Part shown: positions 41,281 through 50,834 of the stretch, one piece after another
How positions within the stretch are numbered: the first letter of the stretch is position 1
Layout of the letters: the number at the start of each line of letters is the position of its first letter
Source: Candidatus Nitrosopumilus sp.
Lineage (GTDB): Archaea > Thermoproteota > Nitrososphaeria > Nitrososphaerales > Nitrosopumilaceae
NCBI GenBank assembly: GCA_028377625.1
Contig: JAONKT010000002.1
Coordinates: 1 to 50,897, forward strand
DNA: 50,897 nt
Reading direction: 5' to 3'
Made by a program: the position numbers and the translations under genes
Notes under the pieces: model-generated
Databases searched by the model: none
Told to the model about the DNA's origin: nothing
Seen by the model: the letters and a program-made list of their open reading frames with translations, nothing else

Positions 41281-42518
41281 TGTATTTTTGATTCAATTTG
41301 TTTTTTTATAATTTTTGCAATTTTTTCCTTTTTCATCCAACCTGTAGTAATTTTTTTTTCTGAATCTATTATTATGATTTGATTATTTTGAGAATTTTTT
41401 TTATATCTAGATGTTCCAATGTCATTTGCTATGATAATATCTGACGATGATTCTTTTAATTTCTTTTTAGCAGATTTAATTAATTGAGCATTTGTGACAT
41501 TTGTTTCTGCTTTAAATCCAATCAATAGAACATTTTTTTGTATTTTTTTAATATGATCTATAATTTTAGGGGATTTTTTGAGGCTAATTGTAAGATTAGT
41601 TTTTGAACTTTTAATTTTTTTAGTACTTGGATTTTTAGGAATGTAATCAGAAACTGCAGCTGCCATTATAACAATATCAAATTTATTTTTTAATTCTTTT
41701 TTTACAACATCAAACATTTCCTTACTTGTTAGAACATTGATGATTTTTGCACCTTTTGGTGGAATTTCATTTCCTGGTCCATAAACAAATGTAACTTTAG
41801 CACCTGCAGAAACTAATTCTTTTGCTAAACTTACTCCTGTTTTACCAGAACTTTGATTTGTAATTGCTCTAATAGGATCAATTTGTTCAATTGTTGGTCC
41901 AGCAGTCATCAAGATTTTTTTCCCAAGTAATTTGGATGATAATCCAAATTTCTTTAAGACAAATTCAAGAACTTCCTCTGGTTCTGATGCTTTTGCTTTT
42001 CCTTCTATCATATTTGGTGTAATAAAATCTATTTTATTTTTTAGAAATAAAATATTTTTTTTAACTGCAATATTATCATACATTGATGCATGCATTGCAA
42101 GAGCCATCAAAATTGGAGTTTTAGAACCAAATCCTACTGTAAGTACTGTTGAAATCGGTGTATCATCAATTCCATTTGCAAGTTTTCCTAATGTATTTGC
42201 AGTTGCTGGATATACAATAATGAGATCTGATCTTTTATAATCTGCAATATTGATGTGTTCTAATTTTCCTGTTAGTTTTGTGATAACATCATTTCCTGTT
42301 GCCCATTTCATGTAATCAGGTTGGATCATTTTTGTTGACGCTCCACTCATTACACAGGTAACTTTTGCCCCATGTCTCATTAGTAATCTTGCTAATTCAA
42401 TTGATTTGTATGCGGCAACACTTCCTGCAACACATAACACAATTTTTTTACCAGAAAGTTCTGTTCCTTTTGATTCCACTATGTCTAATGATGGATGTTC
42501 TAATTTTCTTTTAGACAA
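41277..42518 (-). CDS. coaBC: Bifunctional CoaBC (phosphopantothenate-cysteine ligase / PPC decarboxylase)
   Basis: 413 residues. The N-terminal flavoprotein decarboxylase domain (about 22-190) has IVLCVAGSVAAYKSIELARLL and ALAMHASMYDN. The C-terminal ligase domain (about 198-410) has MTAGPTIEQIDPIRAITNQSSGKTG and NDIGTSRYKKNSQ. Adds cysteine to 4'-phosphopantothenate and decarboxylates it. TTG at 42518, overlapping panB by 8 bp; its stop overlaps the methyltransferase start. Confidence 0.95.
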   Translation of the reverse strand: MSKRKLEHPSLDIVESKGTELSGKKIVLCVAGSVAAYKSIELARLLMRHGAKVTCVMSGASTKMIQPDYMKWATGNDVITKLTGKLEHINIADYKRSDLIIVYPATANTLGKLANGIDDTPISTVLTVGFGSKTPILMALAMHASMYDNIAVKKNILFLKNKIDFITPNMIEGKAKASEPEEVLEFVLKKFGLSSKLLGKKILMTAGPTIEQIDPIRAITNQSSGKTGVSLAKELVSAGAKVTFVYGPGNEIPPKGAKIINVLTSKEMFDVVKKELKNKFDIVIMAAAVSDYIPKNPSTKKIKSSKTNLTISLKKSPKIIDHIKKIQKNVLLIGFKAETNVTNAQLIKSAKKKLKESSSDIIIANDIGTSRYKKNSQNNQIIIIDSEKKITTGWMKKEKIAKIIKKQIESKIQ

Positions 42519-43326
42519 GTTCTTTCCTCAGTTTATTATATTCAGTTTCATCCATTTGAAATTCATTTTCAATTGCAGGAAATTTTTCATCTTTAACTTC
42601 TACTACATATGATTTTACAGCATTTCTTATTTCTTCAGATAATGACAGGTATCTTTTTGCAAATTTTGGTTTTAATTTTTCAAATAGTCCTAACATATCA
42701 TGGACTACCAAAACTTGTCCATCACAATCTTTTCCCGAACCAATCCCTATTGTTGGTACAGAAATTTTTTCTGTAATTAATTTTGCAACTTGACTAGAAA
42801 CCATTTCTAAAACTATGCTAAATACGCCTGATTCTGTAATGATTTTTGCATCTTCAATTAATTTAATTGCATCTTCTTTTGTTTTTCCTTGAACTGTGTA
42901 TTTTTCAGCAGTCTGAGGTAATAATCCTAAATGTCCCATCACAGGTATCTTTGATTCTGTAATTGATTTTATTATTTTACCAACTTCTCTTCCACCTTCT
43001 AATTTTACTGCATCAGCACCAGCTTCAATTAATTTTAATGAATTTGTTACAGCATCTTTTTCATTTTGATATGAATTAATTGGTAGATCTGAAACAATTA
43101 ATGAATTTTTTCTTGCATTTTTTACAGCAGTTGTAAATCTAATCATATCATCCATAGTCACTGAAGATGTATTTTCATATCCGAGCATAACCATTCCTGC
43201 ACTATCTCCTACTAGAATTACATCTACTTCTTCACATAATGTTGCCATTGTAGAGTCATATCCTGTTAAAACAGTAATTTTCTCTTTTCTTTTCATGTCT
43301 ACAATATTTTTGATTGTTTTATGCAT
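42511..43326 (-). CDS. panB: 3-methyl-2-oxobutanoate hydroxymethyltransferase (PanB)
   Basis: Makes ketopantoate from 2-ketoisovalerate and a one-carbon donor. VILVGDSAGMVMLGYENTSSV (about 33-53), LKLEGG-like AVKLEGGREVG, PVMGHLGLLPQTAEK, and IGIGSGKDCDGQVLVVHDMLGL are typical. The start is taken as ATG 43326; GTG at 43335 would add three residues and increase the overlap with the upstream gene to 17 bases. Confidence 0.93.
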   Translation of the reverse strand: MHKTIKNIVDMKRKEKITVLTGYDSTMATLCEEVDVILVGDSAGMVMLGYENTSSVTMDDMIRFTTAVKNARKNSLIVSDLPINSYQNEKDAVTNSLKLIEAGADAVKLEGGREVGKIIKSITESKIPVMGHLGLLPQTAEKYTVQGKTKEDAIKLIEDAKIITESGVFSIVLEMVSSQVAKLITEKISVPTIGIGSGKDCDGQVLVVHDMLGLFEKLKPKFAKRYLSLSEEIRNAVKSYVVEVKDEKFPAIENEFQMDETEYNKLRKELV

Positions 43327-44059
43327 TCTTTGCACGCCTCTCTAAATTTTTTTTAATTTCTATAATACACACTTTAAGATTTTTTTTATTATCATATTTA
43401 GATAATTTTCTATTTTTCTTTTTTGATTCAATCACAAGTAGCTTCATTGCACGTGTTACATTATCCACAATTGTAATATTTGCTGTTTGAGCAGTTCTAG
43501 AAAGTGGATTTAAGTCAAATGTAATTATTTTCTTTTTTGCTTTTTTTAATGCAATTGTTCTATCACCGTCTTCTAAAGGAACTAAAACAACATCTGCTGA
43601 AAATATTCCATTTTTATCAACAATTCTGCGTGCACTATCAATTTCTAATAATTTTGTAGATGATTTTTTATTTATTCCTAAAATTTCTTCTGCCCCTGAT
43701 TTTCTTAAAATCTTTGTAATTGCTTTTTTACGTTTTTCACTAGAATAAAATAAATTCACTTCAATTTTTGAATTAGTAGTTTTTGCTAATTGAACTATTT
43801 CTTTAGGACACAAAGCCGCAAAATTTCCATTAACAGAAATCACAGAATTTTCTGCGTTTTTGAGCATAAATGCTGCTGCTTTTATGGCCTCTTTAGCAGA
43901 TTTTGAAGTTTTTTCACCTATAAGATAATCAAATGCTTCACCTCTTCCATGAGCCAAAAGCCCTTCTTTAGCCACTAAATTATCGTCAAATCCTTTAACT
44001 AGTTTTTCACGAATTAATAACGAATTTAATCTGGGATGTGATTTGGGAATTAAAGTCAT
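43319..44059 (-). CDS. 4-phosphopantoate--beta-alanine ligase (archaeal PPS)
   Basis: The archaeal replacement for bacterial pantothenate synthetase, acting after pantoate kinase. 246 residues. IPKSHPRLNSLLIREKLVKG at the start, AHGRGEAFDYLIGE, SVNGNFAALCP and VPLEDGDRTIALKKAKKKIITFDLNPLSRTA correspond to the PPS family (DUF137). ATG at 44059, nine bases after pantoate kinase ends, overlapping panB downstream. Confidence 0.92.
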   Translation of the reverse strand: MTLIPKSHPRLNSLLIREKLVKGFDDNLVAKEGLLAHGRGEAFDYLIGEKTSKSAKEAIKAAAFMLKNAENSVISVNGNFAALCPKEIVQLAKTTNSKIEVNLFYSSEKRKKAITKILRKSGAEEILGINKKSSTKLLEIDSARRIVDKNGIFSADVVLVPLEDGDRTIALKKAKKKIITFDLNPLSRTAQTANITIVDNVTRAMKLLVIESKKKNRKLSKYDNKKNLKVCIIEIKKNLERRAKNA

Positions 44060-44068
44060 GATTCTTAA

Positions 44069-44965
44069 TTAATTATTAAGAACTCTTGCACCTGTATCAT
44101 CTAATTCTGATTTAATGATTATACCATCAGAAAATTTTTCTAATATTTTTAAAACTTTATTTTCATTTTCTTTTGGAATCATTGAAAAAATTGTTTCACC
44201 AAATAATGCAATTCCACATTTAATATTATTTTGAGATAATTCATCAACAACTTTATTCATTCTTGGTGTCATTACATTAACATATTTTGCAAATTCTAAA
44301 GACATTTCTTGAAAATGTTCATAGTTTTTTGATTCTAATAATTTATTTACCATTTTTCCTCCAAGACCGTTAATTTGTGGTAATTTTTCTTTGATAAATT
44401 TACTAGTTGAAATTGGGGAAAAGCATATCATAATTATAGAAATTTTATTTAAGGTAATTTTTTGAACGTGTCCAATACCCGGTGCTCCTGGTTTATCTCT
44501 AATTTCAAATCCACCATAATATGATGCTAAAACATCTCCTAATCCTGTTTTACATTCTATTTCAACATCATGTGCTATTTGTGCTACTTGAATTTTAGAT
44601 AATTTACAATCTAATGCATCATTTAATGCAATAGCTAAAGACAATGCAACTGCTGCACTACTACCAAATCCATATCCAACAGGAACATCAATTTCATGCG
44701 TAACATTCAGATATTTATTTTTTGTAGAAAATTTACTGAGAACTAATTCAGAGACTTTCATATCTCCTGATTCAAAACCATTTACTTTAATTGTAAAATT
44801 AGAAATGTCATGTTTTGTTTTATTTCTAATCGTTACTGTAGTCTTAACCCCTTTTTGAATAGAAAACCCTGCACCTAACGAACCTAATTGTTTTGAGTCT
44901 TTTTTGTTTAATTCAGCTTTGAAAAAACCTGTGATATGTGCTGGACAAAATGCCGTTGCCATCAT
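44069..44965 (-). CDS. Pantoate kinase (GHMP family)
   Basis: Archaeal pantoate kinase, first enzyme of the archaea-specific CoA segment. GHMP signature VPVGYGFGSSAAVALSLAIALND near residues 95-117 binds ATP, and ATAFCPAHITGFF is the N-terminal motif. The start is taken as ATG 44965; ATG 44962 and TTG 44971 are alternatives. It heads the operon pantoate kinase, PPS, panB, coaBC. Ketopantoate reductase and phosphopantetheine adenylyltransferase are not in this window. Confidence 0.92.
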   Translation of the reverse strand: MMATAFCPAHITGFFKAELNKKDSKQLGSLGAGFSIQKGVKTTVTIRNKTKHDISNFTIKVNGFESGDMKVSELVLSKFSTKNKYLNVTHEIDVPVGYGFGSSAAVALSLAIALNDALDCKLSKIQVAQIAHDVEIECKTGLGDVLASYYGGFEIRDKPGAPGIGHVQKITLNKISIIMICFSPISTSKFIKEKLPQINGLGGKMVNKLLESKNYEHFQEMSLEFAKYVNVMTPRMNKVVDELSQNNIKCGIALFGETIFSMIPKENENKVLKILEKFSDGIIIKSELDDTGARVLNN

Positions 44966-45004
44966 GATCAAATTTGCTATATTTGGAAAATATTAATACT
45001 TGGC

Positions 45005-45011
45005 TTAAATA
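45005..45011 (+). promoter_or_regulatory. TATA element before the AbrB-PhoU gene
   Basis: TTAAATA, centred about 21 bases before the TTG start at 45029. This fits a leaderless transcript, though it is slightly closer than usual. Confidence 0.35.
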
Positions 45012-45028
45012 ATATAAATTAGTATAAA

Positions 45029-46006
45029 TTGACTACGTTTACACGACGACTACAAAAGATTGGAAGTAGTATCCTCGTCTCACTTCCAAAAGAGTGGATT
45101 GATGCAAATAATCTAAACAAAAGTCATCAAGTTGAAATTGAAACGAATCAAAATAATCTGTCAATTCGAACACAATTAAGCAAAAGACCCTCAAAAGAAG
45201 TTGAAATTTCATATCCATTATCAGAAGGTGAAGGCATTGTACCGACAATTACTGGTGCATATCTTTTAGGATTTGATATTATTCGTATTGTTGGAAAATC
45301 TTCTATCTCAATTATTGATAGAGAAAGTGTTCGTGGTTCAATGAGAAAATTAGTTGGACTTGAAATTATTGATGAGGATGCAACAAATATCTCTGTTCAA
45401 TTTTTACTTGATGAGACATCAATTAATCCACAAAATATCTTAAAGAGGATGAGTTCAATTGCACTTGGAATGTTTAATGATGTTGTTTTAGCTCTAAAAA
45501 GTGGAGATAAAACAAATCTTGAAACAATTGCAAATCGTGATTCTGAAATAAATAGACAATACTTTCTTCTTGTTAGATTAATTCGAAGTACTATAATGGA
45601 TACCAGGTTAGCTGGTATTTTTAATTTAGAAAATATTGATATTCTTGATTATAGAATTGCTGCAAATACACTTGAAATCGCAGGTGATACTGTTGTTGAA
45701 TTATCTAAGTCATTGATTAAATCAAATTTATCTAAAGCCGAATTAAAAAAATTATACGATTTTGCAAAAGATATAGATGAAATTCAAATTAAATCAATTG
45801 ATTCTTTTATTTCTAATGATAGAATGCTTGCAATTAATGCAATTAGATTACAAAGAACTAATTCAACAAAAATTTTAAAAATTCGTTCTTCTTTAGAGAG
45901 TGAAAAACAAATATCCTTACCATTATTTGATTTAATCTATATGTTTGAAAAAATTTTACAATCTTGGTCAGATATTACAGATTTAGTTAAACCAAGTTAT
46001 CAATAA
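45029..46006 (+). CDS. AbrB-PhoU phosphate-type transcription regulator
   Basis: 325 residues. The N-terminal AbrB/SpoVT DNA-binding domain (RRLQKIGSSILVSLPKEWID, residues 5-24, then a second strand to about 55) is followed by helical PhoU-like repeats (about 115-215 and 215-320, for example GMFNDVVLALKSGD and EIAGDTVVELSKSL). This architecture is used by archaeal phosphate-uptake regulators. TTG start. No phosphate transporter lies beside it in this window. Confidence 0.88.
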   Translation: MTTFTRRLQKIGSSILVSLPKEWIDANNLNKSHQVEIETNQNNLSIRTQLSKRPSKEVEISYPLSEGEGIVPTITGAYLLGFDIIRIVGKSSISIIDRESVRGSMRKLVGLEIIDEDATNISVQFLLDETSINPQNILKRMSSIALGMFNDVVLALKSGDKTNLETIANRDSEINRQYFLLVRLIRSTIMDTRLAGIFNLENIDILDYRIAANTLEIAGDTVVELSKSLIKSNLSKAELKKLYDFAKDIDEIQIKSIDSFISNDRMLAINAIRLQRTNSTKILKIRSSLESEKQISLPLFDLIYMFEKILQSWSDITDLVKPSYQ

Positions 46007-46044
46007 AATAGAATTATACTTTTAGTTACTGATAAAAAAACTAA

Positions 46045-46572
46045 TTACAATAATTTTTTCTTTGCAGCATAAATCATTACTGCACAAATTGTTTTTGAAT
46101 CAATAATTTTTCCAGATTTAATCATTCCAATTAATTTTTTAATATCCATTTTCACAACTGTGATAAATTCATCATTATCTAATTTTAATTCAAATTTCTT
46201 TTTTGTTCCTGATGCTACAAAAATGTTAATTTCTTCTTTGTTGTAGCCTACTGAAGGGAAATATGAGATCAGTTTAGTCATTTTTTTGGCCTCATAACCA
46301 GTTTCTTCAATAATTTCTCTGTATGCACAATCAATAGGTTTTTCCCCTTTTTCTAAAGTACCAGCTGGAATTTCTAAAATATACCCATGTGGAAATCGAT
46401 GTTGTTTAACTAGCAATACTTTGCCCTTTTCATCGAATGCAAGCATTGCAGCTGCCCCTGGATGTTCAATAACTTCTCTTCTAACTTTTCTATGTTCTAC
46501 TTGCATATAGTATGCATTTAATTCAAATAATTTACCTTTGTACAGTTTTTCTTTTTTCACATTAACTTTCAA
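46045..46572 (-). CDS. Nudix hydrolase (ADP-ribose pyrophosphatase-like)
   Basis: 175 residues. The Nudix box GTLEKGEKPIDCAYREIIEETGY (near residues 71-93) fits GX5EX7REUXEEXGU. VLLVKQHRFPHGYILEIPAG before it is the ADP-ribose type signature, consistent with ADP-ribose or a related nucleotide-sugar substrate. TTG start at 46572. Confidence 0.92.
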   Translation of the reverse strand: MKVNVKKEKLYKGKLFELNAYYMQVEHRKVRREVIEHPGAAAMLAFDEKGKVLLVKQHRFPHGYILEIPAGTLEKGEKPIDCAYREIIEETGYEAKKMTKLISYFPSVGYNKEEINIFVASGTKKKFELKLDNDEFITVVKMDIKKLIGMIKSGKIIDSKTICAVMIYAAKKKLL

Positions 46573-46584
46573 AAGTATTATTAT

Positions 46585-47487
46585 TTAATTTATTTGGTAT
46601 GATAAATGTAATTTAGATGATTTTTTGAAATCAATAATTGCTTTTTTTAACCACTTATTATAAAATGAAATTTTTTTAGGAATAAATAAATCTGCAGATT
46701 TTACATTTTCTAAATTTCTAACTTTTTGTGTTAATTCATCTATTTTGTAAATATTATTACTATACATAAATAAAACAATTTGATTTTTTGCAATAAATGG
46801 AATTTGTAAATAAGTATTAGAAAATTCTTTATTCATTTGTTTTAATGTTTCTTTTAAATTACTTTCTATCCATGTAATTATTGCATATGGAATAAATTTC
46901 TTAATTTTTTTTGGATCATAAATTGTAGTAAATTGAATTCCTTCGTTTTTTTGTAATTTTTCAATACATCTTGTGATTGTTTTTGTTGACATTTTTGTTT
47001 TTTTTGCAATTGTTTCAATTTTTTGTCTTGGATCTTTAATTAACTCTTCTAAAATTTCTAAATCTGTTTTTGTTAAATCTGTTTCAAATCCTGGATTCTC
47101 TGCTTCAAAAATTGATAAAACTTTAAAATCTTTCATTAATTTTTTTGCAAGTTCGATTTTTTGATCTAAATTCTCTTTCACAATTATACTACAAACGGTA
47201 ATCCCACCAACACAGGGTGCTACAAAATGAGGTTCTCCTACTAGACTAACTTGTTCTAAAATTTCTTTCATATTTTCTCCAGAGATTACAAAATACAAAA
47301 TATCGTATCCTAATACTGGTGGTTCAACTTTAATGATAAATTCCTCCACAATCTCTAATTTTTGCATTTTACGTATTCTTGCATTAACTGCTCCTCCAGA
47401 CATTCCTAAATCAATCCCAATTTGTCTGTCTGATTCTCTACAATTGTTTAGTAATTTACTTAGAATTCTAATATCAAAATTGTCCAT
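46585..47487 (-). CDS. Lrp-like regulator with two helix-turn-helix domains
   Basis: 300 residues from ATG 47487 (MDNFDIRILSKLL); the longer frame adds 24 unlikely residues. The first HTH covers about 8-50 (ESDRQIGIDLGMSGGAVNARIRKM). A ligand-type domain follows, then a second HTH near 140-185 (ETIAKKTKMSTKTITRCIEKLQ) and a second alpha-beta domain. It is probably a tandem duplication of the Lrp fold, so one chain may act as a dimer-like unit. Divergent from the ABC export cassette, 115 bp between starts. Confidence 0.8.
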   Translation of the reverse strand: MDNFDIRILSKLLNNCRESDRQIGIDLGMSGGAVNARIRKMQKLEIVEEFIIKVEPPVLGYDILYFVISGENMKEILEQVSLVGEPHFVAPCVGGITVCSIIVKENLDQKIELAKKLMKDFKVLSIFEAENPGFETDLTKTDLEILEELIKDPRQKIETIAKKTKMSTKTITRCIEKLQKNEGIQFTTIYDPKKIKKFIPYAIITWIESNLKETLKQMNKEFSNTYLQIPFIAKNQIVLFMYSNNIYKIDELTQKVRNLENVKSADLFIPKKISFYNKWLKKAIIDFKKSSKLHLSYQIN

Positions 47488-47602
47488 TATGTAACTTTTA
47501 GAGCCTCCATAAAATATAGAAATAACTATTATCATATAAAATTGTCTGTAATTTAGCACTAGGAATAATATGTGTTAAATATTAGACTTTTTCAATTATT
47601 TT

Positions 47603-48790
47603 ATGGATTACCGAATGAAATTAGCAAAAAGAATGCTTTTCAATAAAAGAGGTAGTTTGTTTGGTGCAGTTTTAGCTGTAACAATTGGAATTTTAGTAAT
47701 TCATGTAAATTTTGTAATATTTCAGGGTCTTTTTGATGCAATTGTAAGAGACATCAGTGAATATCGAAATGGTGATGTTCTTGTAACTAATGAGGATGAT
47801 TACATCAATAAATCCGATTCAACAATTGTAAGATTTTTTGAAAGAATTTCATATGTTGAAGCGGCGACACCGCGGCTTTCATCGACGGCAGAAATGGAAA
47901 TTACCAAAAATGGAAAATTAATTGAAAAAACTAGAATACCAGTAGTCGGCGTTGATCCATTTACTGACATTAGAGCATCCACTGTATATGAAACTGTTAC
48001 AGAAGGAACTTATGTCTTCTCAAGAAACTCTATTGTGTTAGGAAACACTGTAGCAAATGATCTTGGAGGAGCTGTAGTTGGGGATAATGTTAAAGTCATG
48101 ATTATTGACAGATGGGGTGAAGAACAAACTAAAAGATTTACTGTATCTGGAATTGCCAAGTCACCTGGTGGTCAAGGATTTGATTATAGTGCAGTTATGC
48201 ACATTGATACATTACGTGATATGACAGATAGAATAGATCAAACAGGATCAATTATGGTAAAATTAAATGATCCAAGTATGGCATTTGAAGTAAAAGAATT
48301 TTTCTTAGCATCATTTCCAAATGATGATTTCTTAGCAGAAACAATAGAGGAATCAGCTGAACAACAGCTTGCTGGTTTTAGATCAGGTATAGCAATGATT
48401 AACATGATTGGATATTTTGGAATGATGTCTTCTGCATTTGCGATTGTTACAATTCAAATGATGTTAGTAAATGGAAAAACTAAAGAAATTGGTGTAATGA
48501 GGGCAATTGGTGCTAAAAGAAAAGACATTTTAATAATTTTTATTTTTCAAGGAATGTTAATTGGAGCAATTGGTGCTGGAGTTGGAACTGCAACTGGATT
48601 AGGATATACTATTTATGCAAAAGAAACAAAGATGTCATTCAATAATAGTTTACCACTTGAAGTAACTTACAATTGGGAAAAAATTATTCAAACTGCTTTG
48701 GCTTCATTTGTTTTAGCTATAATTGCATCATTGTATCCATCGTATCGAGCTACAAAATTACTACCTGTGGAGGCGATGAGATCTGGCTAG
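47603..48790 (+). CDS. ABC transporter permease, FtsX/MacB-like
   Basis: 395 residues. An N-terminal helix (about 17-38) is followed by a large periplasm-facing domain (about 40-265). Three C-terminal helices come next: GYFGMMSSAFAIVTIQMMLVN, FIFQGMLIGAIGAGVGTATGLGY and IIQTALASFVLAIIASLYPSY. The family motif KTKEIGVMRAIGAKRKDIL is present, and it ends RATKLLPVEAMRSG. Such permeases work with lipoprotein- or exoprotein-handling ATPases. ATG at 47603. Overlaps the ATPase gene. Confidence 0.9.
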   Translation: MDYRMKLAKRMLFNKRGSLFGAVLAVTIGILVIHVNFVIFQGLFDAIVRDISEYRNGDVLVTNEDDYINKSDSTIVRFFERISYVEAATPRLSSTAEMEITKNGKLIEKTRIPVVGVDPFTDIRASTVYETVTEGTYVFSRNSIVLGNTVANDLGGAVVGDNVKVMIIDRWGEEQTKRFTVSGIAKSPGGQGFDYSAVMHIDTLRDMTDRIDQTGSIMVKLNDPSMAFEVKEFFLASFPNDDFLAETIEESAEQQLAGFRSGIAMINMIGYFGMMSSAFAIVTIQMMLVNGKTKEIGVMRAIGAKRKDILIIFIFQGMLIGAIGAGVGTATGLGYTIYAKETKMSFNNSLPLEVTYNWEKIIQTALASFVLAIIASLYPSYRATKLLPVEAMRSG

Positions 48791-49487
48791 AGTTCTAGAG
48801 GTTAATAATTTAACCAAAATTTATGGTGATGGAGATAACAAAGTAAAAGCTCTTGATGATGTATCTTTTTCAATTGAACGTGGTCAAGTTGTTTTAATTG
48901 TTGGAAGTTCAGGTTCTGGAAAATCTACATTATTAAACATGATTGGACTTTTAGATAGTCCAACAAATGGTAATATTTTCATTGATGAAATTAATACTAC
49001 AACTCTTAATGATAGTCAAATTTCCTCCTTTAGAAATAAAAAATTAGGATTTATTTTCCAATTTTCTAATCTTTTAAGCGATCTTTCAGTATTAGAAAAT
49101 ATATTATTACCAATACAAATTGCAGGTACTAATTCTATTGCTGAAAAAGATGCTATAGAATTACTAAAAGCAGTAGGATTAGAGGATCAAATACATAAAC
49201 GTGCAAATAAAATTTCAGGTGGTCAAGCTCAAAGAGTAGCTATAGCCAGAGGTTTAATCAATAAACCTTCAATTGTTTTAGCTGATGAACCAACTGGCAA
49301 TCTTGATTCAGTTACTTCACAAACAATAGTTGATTTAATGAAATCTATGGCAAAAAATCTTAATCAAACTTTTGTTATTGTTACTCACGATAGAGCACAT
49401 TTTGGAGATGTTGATAAAGTTATTACAATTAAAGATGGAAAAGCATTTGAAGGAGAGGAACCTTCAACAATGGAGATTACTGTATAA
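48783..49487 (+). CDS. ABC transporter ATPase, LolD/MacB type, apparent CTG start
   Basis: 234 residues if read from CTG 48783. The domain needs the upstream part: VLEVNNLTKIYGDGDNKVKALDDVSF precedes Walker A (GSSGSGKST, residues 41-49). The Q-loop is FIFQFSNLLSD, signature SGGQAQRVAIARG, Walker B VLADEP, H-loop VTHDRAH. No ATG, GTG or TTG occurs in frame before the Walker A lysine; the first ATG comes just after it. The stop upstream is at 48777. CTG therefore is the best candidate, 8 bases inside the end of the permease gene. Confidence 0.85.
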   Translation: MARVLEVNNLTKIYGDGDNKVKALDDVSFSIERGQVVLIVGSSGSGKSTLLNMIGLLDSPTNGNIFIDEINTTTLNDSQISSFRNKKLGFIFQFSNLLSDLSVLENILLPIQIAGTNSIAEKDAIELLKAVGLEDQIHKRANKISGGQAQRVAIARGLINKPSIVLADEPTGNLDSVTSQTIVDLMKSMAKNLNQTFVIVTHDRAHFGDVDKVITIKDGKAFEGEEPSTMEITV

Positions 49488-50794
49488 TGAATTTCAAATT
49501 TGTATTAATATTATTTTTAATTGGATTTGTTCCATTTATTTTTACAAATTCATATGCTGATTGGAAAGATGGGCCAATTGAGTCAGGAAATTTTGGTGAT
49601 ACTCCATTTGAAAGAAAATTTGGCGATGTTAAATTACTGGATGCATACTTTGGTACACTTGATAATAAAATAGAAGTTGAATCAGGAGACAGTAATGTTC
49701 CGTTTACAATTGTATTAGCAAATGTAGGAACTCAAGATATTACAGGAATTAAAGGTAAATTGGCATTGCCATTAGGTTTTTCAGGCTCAGATGGTCCAGG
49801 TACAACAATTAATGCTAATACAAATACAAATTCTCTAGCTGGTACAAATTTTTCTTTAACTTTCTATGTAAATTTAGATAAAAATGTAGAAATTCAACAA
49901 TATTCAGGAACTGTAAAAGTTGACTATTCAAGATTAAGAGAATCTGGAGTTAGATCAGCATTCTCTACTTTTGATTTTAAAGTGACTGGAGATAGTACTA
50001 TCAATGTAAGATCATCAGATTCATTTCTTACATCATTAAAATCAAATAAAATTATTGTAGATATTGTTAATGATGGAACTGCTCCAATTTCTGCAGTTGA
50101 CGTAATTATTGATAATGCCCAAACATCACTTTCGTCAAATACCGCATCAATTACAAATATTGAAAATGTTTTAATTTTAGAATCAAGCTGGGATCTAGGC
50201 AATATTGTTGGTAATTCTTACACTTCTTTTATTGCAGATGTGTATGTTCCTGAGTCGTTAAAAGGTGATACTTTACGAATTCCTTTATCCATTTCGTATT
50301 ATAATACACATGGTGATAAAGAAACTATTTCCAAAATACTTGATTTCTATATTAGAGGTTTAATTGATCTTACAGTTTTCAATGTAAAAGTTATTGAATT
50401 ATCTGGCACACAAATGGTAATTGGTGAAATAATTAATGAAGGAAATGAAGATGGATTATTTGGATTTGTAACTCTTGATGCTAATGGAGATTCTAATATT
50501 AAATCAAACACTCAATTTATAGATGAAATTGAAACTGATGCCCCAGTTCCATTTAATATTCCAATTGAATTTGATGGCGAACCAGAATATGGTGAGCATG
50601 ATATTACAATTACTGTAAGATACAAAGACAGTGTAAGAGATGAAATTTTCTTACCTTATGAAACTACAATTTTAGTCAATGAAATATCTGAATTTGAGGA
50701 AGATACATTTGATCCTACAATGATTGTTATTCCAATAATTCTAGTTATTGGTGTTGCAATTTTTATTATTCGTAGGCGTAAAAAGGCAGAGTAA
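49487..50794 (+). CDS. Membrane-anchored exoprotein of the ABC cassette
   Basis: 435 residues. Signal peptide FVLILFLIGFVPFIFTNSYA, then a long extracellular region with repeated Ig-like or CARDB-like strands (FTIVLANVGTQDITGIKGKL, KIIVDIVNDGTAPISAVDVII, VIGEIINEGNEDGLFGFVTL). The C-terminal helix MIVIPIILVIGVAIFIIRRRKK anchors it. The ATG shares its A with the ATPase stop (TAATG), so it is translated with the permease and ATPase and may be their dedicated substrate or adaptor. Confidence 0.82.
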   Translation: MNFKFVLILFLIGFVPFIFTNSYADWKDGPIESGNFGDTPFERKFGDVKLLDAYFGTLDNKIEVESGDSNVPFTIVLANVGTQDITGIKGKLALPLGFSGSDGPGTTINANTNTNSLAGTNFSLTFYVNLDKNVEIQQYSGTVKVDYSRLRESGVRSAFSTFDFKVTGDSTINVRSSDSFLTSLKSNKIIVDIVNDGTAPISAVDVIIDNAQTSLSSNTASITNIENVLILESSWDLGNIVGNSYTSFIADVYVPESLKGDTLRIPLSISYYNTHGDKETISKILDFYIRGLIDLTVFNVKVIELSGTQMVIGEIINEGNEDGLFGFVTLDANGDSNIKSNTQFIDEIETDAPVPFNIPIEFDGEPEYGEHDITITVRYKDSVRDEIFLPYETTILVNEISEFEEDTFDPTMIVIPIILVIGVAIFIIRRRKKAE

Positions 50795-50834
50795 TCAGTA
50801 TAATTTAAAATCTAAAAAGTGTTAATGATATAAA

